From: an uncultured Dorea sp.
GTDB taxonomy: Bacteria; Bacillota; Clostridia; Lachnospirales; Lachnospiraceae
Assembly: GCA_910584095.1 (NCBI GenBank)
Contig: CAJTYU010000018.1
Location: forward strand, 1 to 64,000
DNA: 64,000 nucleotides
Reading direction: 5' to 3'
In this document: in pieces, positions 34,899 through 42,005 of the stretch
Layout: each line of letters opens with the position of its first letter
How positions within the stretch are numbered: position 1 is the first letter of the stretch
Notes under the pieces: model-generated
The model's input: only the letters and a program-made list of their open reading frames with translations
Told to the model about the DNA's origin: nothing
Database searches by the model: none
Made by a program: the position numbers and the translations under genes

Positions 34899-35960
34899 TT
34901 AGTTCAGCTTGTCCAGATTATGACAGGCCGCCCAATGTCCCGGGCTGATCTCCTTAAATTCCGGACACTCTTCGGCGCACTGTTCTGTCGCGTACGGACA
35001 CCTTGTCCGGAAACGGCAGCCGCTGGGCGGATTTAACGGACTCGGCACGTCTCCCTGCAGCGGAATCCGCTTAGATGCCTTAGCCGTCTTCGGGTCCGCG
35101 ATCGGAATCGCCGAAATCAAGCTGCGCGTATATGGATGCGCGCTCTTTGTAATCAGTTCATAGCTGTCTGCAAGCTCTACCAGCTTTCCAAGGTACATAA
35201 CGCCGATACGGTCAGAAATATGCTTCACAATGCTTAAGTCGTGGGCAATGAATAGATAGGTCAGCCCCATCTCCTTCTGAAGATCCTCAAACATATTGAC
35301 CACCTGCGCCTGTATCGATACATCCAGCGCAGATACCGGCTCGTCGCAGACAATAAACTCCGGATCTACCGCCAGCGCCCGGGCAATCCCTACGCGCTGC
35401 CGCTGGCCTCCCGAAAATTCATGGGGATACCGGTTGGCATGCTCACTGTTGAGCCCCACGCACTCCAAAAGAGTCAGGATACGCTTACGCCTTTCCTCCT
35501 TGCTGCCCGCAAGCTTATGAATATCAATCGGTTCTCCCACGATATCTCCGATCGTCATGCGCGGATCCAAACTTGCATATGGATCCTGAAAAACAATCTG
35601 CATCTTTCGCCGGTACGGCAGCATATCTGCGGCAGTCTTCGTCCCTAAGACTACGTTTCCCTTTTCATCCAATTTCGGCGTACCGTCCGGATTCTGCAGC
35701 GGATGCTTCCCACTGTCGAATATAATCTTCCCGTCGTAGATAATCCGCCCGTCCGTAGGCTCATACAGCCGGAGCATCGTACGGCCGATGGTGGTCTTTC
35801 CGCAGCCCGACTCGCCTACAAGCCCTAACGTCTCTCCTTTTCGGATTGCAAAGGACACGTCGTCCACAGCCTTCACAACACGTTTACGCTTTCCGTAACC
35901 TCCCGCAGGAAAATACTGCTGCAAATGCTGTATTTCCATTAAAATCTCTTGCTTATTCAC
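34899..35960 (-). CDS. oppF: Oligopeptide ABC transporter ATP-binding protein OppF
   Basis: Second ATPase subunit of the oligopeptide importer, 353 residues from a GTG at 35960 that has AAGGAGG 8 bases upstream. The longer ATG frame at 35981 lies inside oppD. Walker A is VGESGCGKTTIGR, the signature FSGGQRQRVGIARAL, and Walker B FIVCDEPVSALDVS. The C-terminal oligopeptide-specific domain has the Cys cluster CRFRTRCPYATEQCAEECPE, a possible iron-sulfur site in this family. Its start overlaps the oppD stop by 8 bases. Confidence 0.94.
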   Translation of the reverse strand: MNKQEILMEIQHLQQYFPAGGYGKRKRVVKAVDDVSFAIRKGETLGLVGESGCGKTTIGRTMLRLYEPTDGRIIYDGKIIFDSGKHPLQNPDGTPKLDEKGNVVLGTKTAADMLPYRRKMQIVFQDPYASLDPRMTIGDIVGEPIDIHKLAGSKEERRKRILTLLECVGLNSEHANRYPHEFSGGQRQRVGIARALAVDPEFIVCDEPVSALDVSIQAQVVNMFEDLQKEMGLTYLFIAHDLSIVKHISDRIGVMYLGKLVELADSYELITKSAHPYTRSLISAIPIADPKTAKASKRIPLQGDVPSPLNPPSGCRFRTRCPYATEQCAEECPEFKEISPGHWAACHNLDKLN

Positions 35961-36957
35961 AGTCCCTGCCTCCTTCCTCAAACTGTTCTTTCTGAAGCAG
36001 CCAGCAATGACTGTAATGTGTATCGCTTAACTCTGTCTTTGGCGGCATCTTATCAAGACAGATCTTCATACAATTTGAACACCTTGGTGCAAAAGGACAT
36101 CCCTTCGGCGGATTCAGAAGATCCACCGGCTGTCCCTCGATCGGAACCAAACGTTCGTCTTCTTTTGTATCAAGCTTCGGAATCGACTTAATCAATCCCT
36201 TCGTATACTCATGTTTCGGCGAATAGAAAATCTCGTCTGCCGTTCCATACTCTACAATGTGTCCCGCATACATAACCGCAATCTTCTCACACATGCTTGC
36301 AACCACGCCCAAATCATGCGTAATCATAATAATACTCATGCCCAGCTTTTCTCTCAATTCCTGCATTAGCTCCAAAATCTGCGCCTGTATCGTAACGTCA
36401 AGCGCCGTAGTCGGCTCGTCGGCAATCAAAAGCTTTGGCTCGCAGGCAAGGGCGATTGCGATCATAACACGCTGACGCATACCGCCGGACAGCTCATGAG
36501 GATACTGCTTCAGCCGCTTATCCGGCTCGTTGATCCCAACCAGTTCCAACAGCTCTCTCGCACGCTCCTGCGCCTCTTTTTTCGTCTTATCCGTATGCAG
36601 GAGAATAACCTCTCTAATCTGATTGCCAATGGTATATACCGGGTTTAGGCTTGTCATCGGGTCCTGAAAAATAATGGATACTTCATTTCCGCGCATTTTA
36701 CGGAATTCCTTCTCGGTCATCGTATCCACCTGATGTCCGTTAAAACGTATCGTACCTCCCACAAGCTTTCCCGGATAAGCAGTAAGGCCCATCAGCGAAT
36801 ATGCGGTAACCGATTTTCCGGAACCGGATTCTCCAACAATTCCCAGAACTTCCCCTTCCTCCATGGAGAAAGAAACCCCGTTCAAAGCCTTCACTTCACC
36901 AGCCGGAGTAAAAAAGGAGAGGTATTCATCTTTAATTTCTAAAAGCTTTTCTTTCAA
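35953..36957 (-). CDS. oppD: Oligopeptide ABC transporter ATP-binding protein OppD
   Basis: First ATPase subunit of the peptide importer, 334 residues. Walker A GESGSGKS is at 42-49, the ABC signature is LSGGMRQRVMIAIAL, and Walker B is KLLIADEPTTALDVTIQ. The C-terminal domain carries CPFAPRCSNCMKICLDKMP, the Cys cluster common in OppD/DppD proteins. It pairs with OppF to drive the OppB/OppC channel. It lies 16 bases after oppC. Confidence 0.95.
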   Translation of the reverse strand: MKEKLLEIKDEYLSFFTPAGEVKALNGVSFSMEEGEVLGIVGESGSGKSVTAYSLMGLTAYPGKLVGGTIRFNGHQVDTMTEKEFRKMRGNEVSIIFQDPMTSLNPVYTIGNQIREVILLHTDKTKKEAQERARELLELVGINEPDKRLKQYPHELSGGMRQRVMIAIALACEPKLLIADEPTTALDVTIQAQILELMQELREKLGMSIIMITHDLGVVASMCEKIAVMYAGHIVEYGTADEIFYSPKHEYTKGLIKSIPKLDTKEDERLVPIEGQPVDLLNPPKGCPFAPRCSNCMKICLDKMPPKTELSDTHYSHCWLLQKEQFEEGGRDCE

Positions 36958-36973
36958 AACACTTATACCTCCT

Positions 36974-38014
36974 TTAGTTCTTCAGCTTCGGGTCGAACGC
37001 GTCCCTTAAGCCGTCTCCGAACAGATTAAACACCAGAATGATAACACTGATCATCACCGCCGGAAGAATCAAAAGATGCGGATACGTATTCATACCCTTT
37101 ACCGCATCCGTTGCGAGAGACCCCAGGGACGGCATAGGCGCCGCAACGCCAAGTCCAAGGAAACTCAAATAACTCTCTGTAAAAATCGCAGAAGGAATCT
37201 GCAGCGTCGTCGTAACAGTCAACGTACCGATACAGTTCGTTAGAAGGTGTTTTTTCACAATCCTGCCTCCGCTAGCGCCAAGAGCGCGGGCCGCCGTTAC
37301 ATACTCCGATTCTTTTAAAATCAAAACCTGGGAACGGGTAATCCTTGCCATACCGACCCAGTAAAGCAGAACGAACACAAGGAAAATCGCGATCAGGTTC
37401 GGTCCCATTTTCTGCATCCATCCAAATCCGGGACGGGTCGCCAGATCCTGAAGCGCAGGCTTTATAGCCATAGAAAGTATAATAATCAAAAGAATATCCG
37501 GTATCGTATACAAAATATCCGTAATACGCATCATGATATTGTCCGCCCATCCGCCGGCAAATCCCGCTATCGCTCCATATGTGGCTCCCACAATAAGTAC
37601 CAGCGCCGCGCATACAAGACCTACGCTCAAACTGATACGCGTCCCCATCATAAGACGGATCGCAAAGTCGCGCCCTAATTTATCCGTGCCGCAGATATGC
37701 GGAAACACGCTCTCGCCCTCGTCAATAAGCGCCTGCTCGTTCTTGCCATATTCAAACGGAGCTAAATTCTCGCTGTATTTGATCTGCTGTTCATAGCTGT
37801 ACGGCCAGAAAAAAGGCAGAACGTATGCAAATATCATAATTAATATAATAAAAATCAAACTGACCATCGCAATTTTATTTTTACGCAGGCGGCGCATACC
37901 ATCCGCCCAGAAATTAACGCTTTTGCGCATGATAACAAGACTTTGTTTTTCCTCGGCTGAAGCGGGAAGGAAATCCTCTGCTTTCAACTGAAGACTGGGA
38001 AATTTATTACTCAT
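36974..38014 (-). CDS. oppC: Oligopeptide ABC transporter permease OppC
   Basis: Inner-membrane permease, 346 residues. After a cytoplasmic N-terminal stretch of about 45 residues, the first membrane helix is MVSLIFIILIMIFAYVLPFF. Five more follow. The EAA loop that contacts the ATPases is seen as SEYVTAARALGASGGRIVKK. The FFWPYS and HICGTDKLGRDFAIRLMMG segments are family marks. It lies 20 bases after oppB. Confidence 0.95.
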   Translation of the reverse strand: MSNKFPSLQLKAEDFLPASAEEKQSLVIMRKSVNFWADGMRRLRKNKIAMVSLIFIILIMIFAYVLPFFWPYSYEQQIKYSENLAPFEYGKNEQALIDEGESVFPHICGTDKLGRDFAIRLMMGTRISLSVGLVCAALVLIVGATYGAIAGFAGGWADNIMMRITDILYTIPDILLIIILSMAIKPALQDLATRPGFGWMQKMGPNLIAIFLVFVLLYWVGMARITRSQVLILKESEYVTAARALGASGGRIVKKHLLTNCIGTLTVTTTLQIPSAIFTESYLSFLGLGVAAPMPSLGSLATDAVKGMNTYPHLLILPAVMISVIILVFNLFGDGLRDAFDPKLKN

Positions 38015-38034
38015 CGTACTTTTGCACCTGCTCT

Positions 38035-38952
38035 CTATTTTAATTTAATCCGCGGATCTATGATCTTGTAGAGAATATCTACAATCACATTCGCCGTAAT
38101 AATCAGGGTTGCCAGAACAATCGTCGTCCCCATAATCATCGTGTAATCACGATTCGTTATGGACGACACAAATTCCCGCCCAAGCCCCGGAATCGTAAAA
38201 ATCTTTTCCACGACAAAAGAGCCTGTCATAAGTCCCGCCAGCATTGGTCCTACATAAGTAATAACCGGAAGAATCGCGTTGCGAAGCGCATGCTTGAATA
38301 ATGTCTTAAAGCTCGAAACGCCCTTTGCCCTCGAAGTACGCACATAGTCCTGACCCATAACATCCAGAAGGCTGGAACGCATCAGACGCGTAATATACGC
38401 GGTCGGATAAATAGCCAAAGCCGTTACCGGCATAATATAAGACGACAGTGTGTTAAGTCCGACTGTCGGCAGAATGTTCAATTTGCTTCCAAAAGTATAC
38501 AGGAGTAATACGCTGCTTATAAAACTTGGTATGGCAATTCCGCAGGTTGCCAAAACAATAATGAAATTATCATAGAACTTCCCCCTGTTATATGCTGAAA
38601 TACATCCAAGCGGTATCCCCAGCGCCAGCGCCAGTACGACGGCTATTCCTGCAAGCTTTGCAGAGATTGGAAACTTAGAAAATATAATATCAGACACGGT
38701 ACGCCCTCTCTGCCTGAGACTGTACCCCATATCCCCTTTGACAAAATCCGTCATATACGTCGTATACCGTTCTACTAACGGCTTGTCCAATCCATACTTT
38801 GCCTCCAGCGCCTCCTGCGCCGCTTTACTAATGGACTTCTCTGCAACAAACGGCCCGCCTGGAACCAGATTCATAAGAAAAAATGTCAGCGTTGCAACAA
38901 TAAATATACTTGCAATGCCGAGCGTCAAACGCTTAATTATATATTTTTTCAA
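38035..38952 (-). CDS. oppB: Oligopeptide ABC transporter permease OppB (TTG start)
   Basis: Inner-membrane permease, first gene of the opp operon. I choose a TTG at 38952, giving 305 residues ((M)KKYIIKRLTLGIASIFIV), the usual OppB size. The ATG frame from 39060 overlaps the promoter and would start before the transcript does. Six membrane helices are seen, with the family marks FLMNLVPGGPF and the EAA loop DYVRTSRAKGVSSFKTLFKH. The TTG overlaps the stop of a short leader ORF (TTGA), so translation may be coupled to it. Confidence 0.9.
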   Translation of the reverse strand: MKKYIIKRLTLGIASIFIVATLTFFLMNLVPGGPFVAEKSISKAAQEALEAKYGLDKPLVERYTTYMTDFVKGDMGYSLRQRGRTVSDIIFSKFPISAKLAGIAVVLALALGIPLGCISAYNRGKFYDNFIIVLATCGIAIPSFISSVLLLYTFGSKLNILPTVGLNTLSSYIMPVTALAIYPTAYITRLMRSSLLDVMGQDYVRTSRAKGVSSFKTLFKHALRNAILPVITYVGPMLAGLMTGSFVVEKIFTIPGLGREFVSSITNRDYTMIMGTTIVLATLIITANVIVDILYKIIDPRIKLK

Positions 38953-39017
38953 TTCCGAACCATCCTCTCTGTACTTTCTTTTTCTATCCGTATCATGTAT
39001 GACCCCCCCCCACACAT
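38949..39017 (-). CDS. Possible 22-residue leader ORF with a G9 tract
   Basis: A short ORF reads MCGGGSYMIRIEKESTERMV and ends RN, its TGA overlapping the TTG start of oppB. The nine G (39003-39011) encode three Gly, and could also act as a Shine-Dalgarno-like stretch for the inner ATG at 38996. Whether it is translated is unknown. Confidence 0.3.
   Translation of the reverse strand: MCGGGSYMIRIEKESTERMVRN
39003..39011 (-). repeat. Homopolymeric G9 tract in the opp leader
   Basis: Nine consecutive C on the plus strand, so nine G in the transcript at about +15 to +23. Such runs are prone to slipped-strand length change. Confidence 0.8.
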
Positions 39018-39023
39018 AATTTC

Positions 39024-39041
39024 GTGCTAACATTTTAGCAC
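39024..39041 (-). promoter_or_regulatory. Palindrome over the opp promoter -10 box
   Basis: GTGCTAA and TTAGCAC flank a four-base centre, giving a perfect 18-bp inverted repeat that contains the -10 hexamer and reaches the predicted transcription start. This is the expected place for a repressor operator. It is too short for the CIRCE element. Confidence 0.55.
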
Positions 39042-39060
39042 ATTGCATCGAAAAAATCAA
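39032..39060 (-). promoter_or_regulatory. Promoter of the opp operon
   Basis: TTGATT (39055-39060) and TAAAAT (39032-39037) with a 17-base spacer on the minus strand. The 38953-39278 gap holds this promoter, the G9 leader and the terminator of the next upstream gene; no further gene was seen. Confidence 0.72.
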
Positions 39061-39138
39061 TTAACTTATTCTTCTATTATTAAAAATTATCCGTACAATG
39101 GATTGAAAACAGTCTCTTTCATGCAAAAAAGCATAAAA

Positions 39139-39175
39139 AACCTGCCAACAAAAGCCAAATACTTTTGAGCAGGTT
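39139..39175 (-). terminator. Intrinsic terminator after the coiled-coil repeat gene
   Basis: AACCTGC (39139-39145) pairs with GCAGGTT (39169-39175), extended inward by CAAAAG/CTTTTG. On the minus strand it is followed by TTTTTTATGC. Confidence 0.85.
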
Positions 39176-39278
39176 TAAAATATTTCTCCGCATGGCTTCA
39201 GTACGCCGACAATGCTTTTCTCTTCTAACACATCAATTCCTACGTTTATTATAATGAACCTCCCATGACTGCTATCAG

Positions 39279-39857
39279 TTACATAGCAAGCCTTTCCTTG
39301 ATATCATCTATCGCCTCCTGATGCAGTTGGAGTTTCAGGTCGCGTTCCTCATCCTCCAGCCTCCTGATACTATAATATCGGTCAATTCTGTCAACCTTCT
39401 CTTCCAGATTCAAAAGATCCTTCTTTGTCATATTATAGTACCGCTCCATCTCATCAAGCAAAAATCCTTCGCTCTCTTCAATCTTTACTTCAATTGTCTT
39501 CTCTATATCTCTTTTCAGTTCTGACATTTCACGTCTAAACTCTTCTCTCAGCCCTGTCTGCACATCGGTCATCTCTGATCTCAGTTCCGTCTTCATACCA
39601 GACATCTCCGACCTCAGTTCCGTCTTCATATCAGACATCTCCGACCTCAGTTCCGCCTTCATGTCAGACATCTCCGACCTCAGTTCCGTCTTCATATCAG
39701 ACATCTCCGACCTCAGTTCCGCCTTCATGTCAGACATCTCCGACCTCAGTTCCGCCTTCATGTCAGACATCTCCGACCTCAGCACTTCGTTGTTCTCCTC
39801 AACAACATTTCGCATTAATTGTTCAATTGCTTTCAAATCTTCTTTACTCAGCATCAT
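39279..39857 (-). CDS. Coiled-coil protein with 11-residue repeats
   Basis: A 192-residue protein predicted to be nearly all helical coiled coil. Residues 25-98 hold about six and a half copies of the 11-residue unit LRSEMSDMKAE (Ala or Thr at position 10), encoded by 33-bp DNA repeats. The C-terminal part (LLDEMERYYNMTKKDLLNLE; KVDRIDRYYSIRRLEDEERD) is also helical. It has no signal peptide and no membrane segment. The period of 11 matches a hendecad coiled coil. Monocistronic, with its own promoter and terminator. Function unknown; similarity to tail-fibre or septum proteins is only compositional. Confidence 0.75.
   Translation of the reverse strand: MMLSKEDLKAIEQLMRNVVEENNEVLRSEMSDMKAELRSEMSDMKAELRSEMSDMKTELRSEMSDMKAELRSEMSDMKTELRSEMSGMKTELRSEMTDVQTGLREEFRREMSELKRDIEKTIEVKIEESEGFLLDEMERYYNMTKKDLLNLEEKVDRIDRYYSIRRLEDEERDLKLQLHQEAIDDIKERLAM
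39568..39784 (-). repeat. 33-bp tandem repeats, about 6.5 copies
   Basis: The unit gacatctccgacctcagttc plus 13 bases is repeated head to tail from 39601, with one diverged copy before it. Copies differ mainly by two alternating bases that switch Ala and Thr. All lie inside one ORF and keep the frame. Confidence 0.9.
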
Positions 39858-39936
39858 TTTCCCCTGTTCTATATAATATACCTAAACAAAAAACAGAATT
39901 CCTGCCCTCAATTTTCCCCACTGTCTTCTGCCTGTA

Positions 39937-39965
39937 ATATTATCAGATCTAGATGAAAAAATCAA
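39937..39965 (-). promoter_or_regulatory. Promoter of the coiled-coil repeat gene
   Basis: TTGATT (39960-39965) and TAATAT (39937-39942) with a 17-base spacer on the minus strand, about 80 bases before the gene start. Confidence 0.65.
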
Positions 39966-40028
39966 CACATTCTCTATAATTATGTAATTTATTTTTTTCA
40001 TATTCGAATTTTACATACGTCATAACCC

Positions 40029-41780
40029 CTATTCAAAACTTTGATTCCAAAGATGATAATATATTCCCTTCTGCGCCAGCAGCTCCTCATGATTTCCTGA
40101 TTCCGCTATCCCGTCCCCTTCCAGCACCAGAATCCGGTCATAGTCCTTAATTGTTGTCAGTCTGTGAGCAATCGTCAGTGTCGTCCGTCCCTTTGCCAGC
40201 TTCTCCAAGCTCTGTCCCACCAACATTTCACTTTCATTATCCAATGCGCTGGTCGCCTCATCCAGAATCAATATCGGAGGATTCTTTAAAAATACTCTAG
40301 CGATAGATATCCTCTGCTTCTGTCCTCCGGACAGCTTTACTCCCCGCTCTCCCACATAGGTGCCGTATCCATCTTTTAATTCCTGAATAAATTCATCGGC
40401 TCCGGCCAATGCCGCCGCCCGCCTGATTTCCTCCAATTCTGCGTCCGGCTTGCCATAGGCAATATTTTCTGCTACGCTTCCGCTAAACAGATATACATCC
40501 TGCTGCACAATCCCAATTGCATCCCGCAGACTTTTCAGAGTTACACTCCGAATATTCTGTCCGTCTATCCAAATTTCGCCGGAAGTTACATCGTAAAATC
40601 TTGGAATCAAGTTGCAAAGCGTAGTCTTTCCTCCGCCGGAAGGACCTACCAATGCCACCCGTTCTCCCGCGTCAATCCGAAGGTTCAAGTTCTTAAGAAC
40701 CGCATTGTGATCATCCGGATATTCAAAACATACATCCTTTAATTCAATACAGCCGGACTCCGCCCGAAGCGGCGCCGCGTCTGGTTCATCTTCAATTTCA
40801 ACCTCTGCGTCCATAATTTCAAAAAAGCGTTCAATACCAGTCATACCTCTCTGAAACTGCTCCGCAAATTCCACAATCCTGCGTATCGTCATTATCAGAG
40901 TTGAAACATAGAGCACATAAGCTACCAGATCTCCCGGTGAAATCTTATCATAGATAACAAAAAGCCCGCCGCCCAAAATTACTACAAGATACATCAGTCC
41001 ATCAAACAATCTAGTAGAACATTGAAACAGAGCCATGTATTTATAGGTATGTTTCTTGATCGACTTAAAATCATCGTTTCCTCTGGCAAATTTCTGTTTC
41101 TCCTGTTCCTCAACGCCAAACGCCTTAACAACTCTCTCTCCTAGAAGACTATCCTCAATCTGCGCATTCAACTCGCCAATTTGGACACGCTGCCTGCGAA
41201 ATACCCCTTGGAGTTTCCTATTCAAATAAATCGATGAAACAGCCATAAGCGGCACGCATAAAAATATAATCAGCGTAAGAGGTATGCTGTATGTACATAA
41301 AATCGAAAAACTAACTGCAAATTTCAGTCCTGCAATAAAAAATTCTTCGGGACAGTGATGCGAAAATTCTGTAACATCAAACAAATCATTCGTAATTCTT
41401 CCCATAATCTGTCCAATCTTTGTATTCGAATAATAGGTATACCCCAGTCTCTGTAGGTGATCAAAGGCATCTTGTCTCATATCCGTTTCAATATATACGC
41501 CCATTACGTGTCCCATATCCGCCATAAAATACTGCGCCGCCGCATCAATCAGCCGCAGAATCAGATACAGCGCTGCCAGCTTTAACACCAGCGAAACCGT
41601 AAGCGCCGCCAGATCATTCATTGCCAGATCTGTGATCGTCCGCAGAATCAAGGGCAGTATCAAATCGCACAGACAGGTCAAAGCCGCACAGAACAAATCC
41701 AAAATAACCGTTTTTATATATTTTCTCTGGTAAGGCCAGAATCTTCTTATCAAATGTTTTTTTTCTCTTTTGCTTCCCAT
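40029..41780 (-). CDS. ABC transporter half-exporter (permease fused to ATPase)
   Basis: A 583-residue type IV ABC exporter subunit. Residues 1-320 hold six membrane helices; the stretch NTKIGQIMGRITNDLFDVTE is a typical intracellular loop. The ATPase domain has Walker A GPSGGGKTT, Q-loop GIVQQDVYLF, signature LSGGQKQRISIARVFL, Walker B PILILDEATSALD and the switch His in TIAHRLTTIKDYD. No second half-transporter gene is adjacent, so it probably works as a homodimer. The substrate (lipid, drug or peptide) cannot be read from sequence. It has its own promoter, and the 3' end lacks a clear terminator. Confidence 0.93.
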   Translation of the reverse strand: MGSKREKKHLIRRFWPYQRKYIKTVILDLFCAALTCLCDLILPLILRTITDLAMNDLAALTVSLVLKLAALYLILRLIDAAAQYFMADMGHVMGVYIETDMRQDAFDHLQRLGYTYYSNTKIGQIMGRITNDLFDVTEFSHHCPEEFFIAGLKFAVSFSILCTYSIPLTLIIFLCVPLMAVSSIYLNRKLQGVFRRQRVQIGELNAQIEDSLLGERVVKAFGVEEQEKQKFARGNDDFKSIKKHTYKYMALFQCSTRLFDGLMYLVVILGGGLFVIYDKISPGDLVAYVLYVSTLIMTIRRIVEFAEQFQRGMTGIERFFEIMDAEVEIEDEPDAAPLRAESGCIELKDVCFEYPDDHNAVLKNLNLRIDAGERVALVGPSGGGKTTLCNLIPRFYDVTSGEIWIDGQNIRSVTLKSLRDAIGIVQQDVYLFSGSVAENIAYGKPDAELEEIRRAAALAGADEFIQELKDGYGTYVGERGVKLSGGQKQRISIARVFLKNPPILILDEATSALDNESEMLVGQSLEKLAKGRTTLTIAHRLTTIKDYDRILVLEGDGIAESGNHEELLAQKGIYYHLWNQSFE

Positions 41781-41815
41781 TTCTTATAAATAACTCCCTA
41801 TCACATTTTCCAAGT

Positions 41816-41844
41816 ATTATAGCGCATTTTCACATTAAAACCAA
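41816..41844 (-). promoter_or_regulatory. Promoter of the ABC exporter gene
   Basis: TTGGTT (41839-41844) and TATAAT (41816-41821) with a 17-base spacer on the minus strand, about 35 bases before the start codon. Confidence 0.7.
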
Positions 41845-41926
41845 GCCTGCATGTTTTTAAATTTTATTATTGTCCCGCCTTTTTAAAACATTATCTCTAT
41901 ACTACTTAATTGTTATGCACCCAAAC

Positions 41927-41952
41927 AGCGGCGCAGCTTACGCTGCGCCGCT
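41927..41952 (-). terminator. Hairpin after the 1746-residue surface protein gene
   Basis: A perfect 11-bp GC-rich stem (AGCGGCGCAGC/GCTGCGCCGCT) with a four-base loop, 54 bases past the stop codon. The T-run on the minus strand is poor (GTTTGGGT), but the stem is very stable. It marks the end of the surface locus. Confidence 0.65.
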
Positions 41953-42005
41953 ATCATATTCCTTGCTAGCTAGACTCCAGACTCAGAAATATTCTTCCCG
42001 TCCCA

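Noticed and set aside
39024..39041. CIRCE heat-shock operator at the opp promoter
   Set aside because: CIRCE needs nine-base arms separated by nine bases; here the arms are seven bases with a four-base centre.
39568..39784. Regular 33-bp repeats considered as a CRISPR array
   Set aside because: There are no unique spacers; the repeats are contiguous, in frame and encode a coiled coil.
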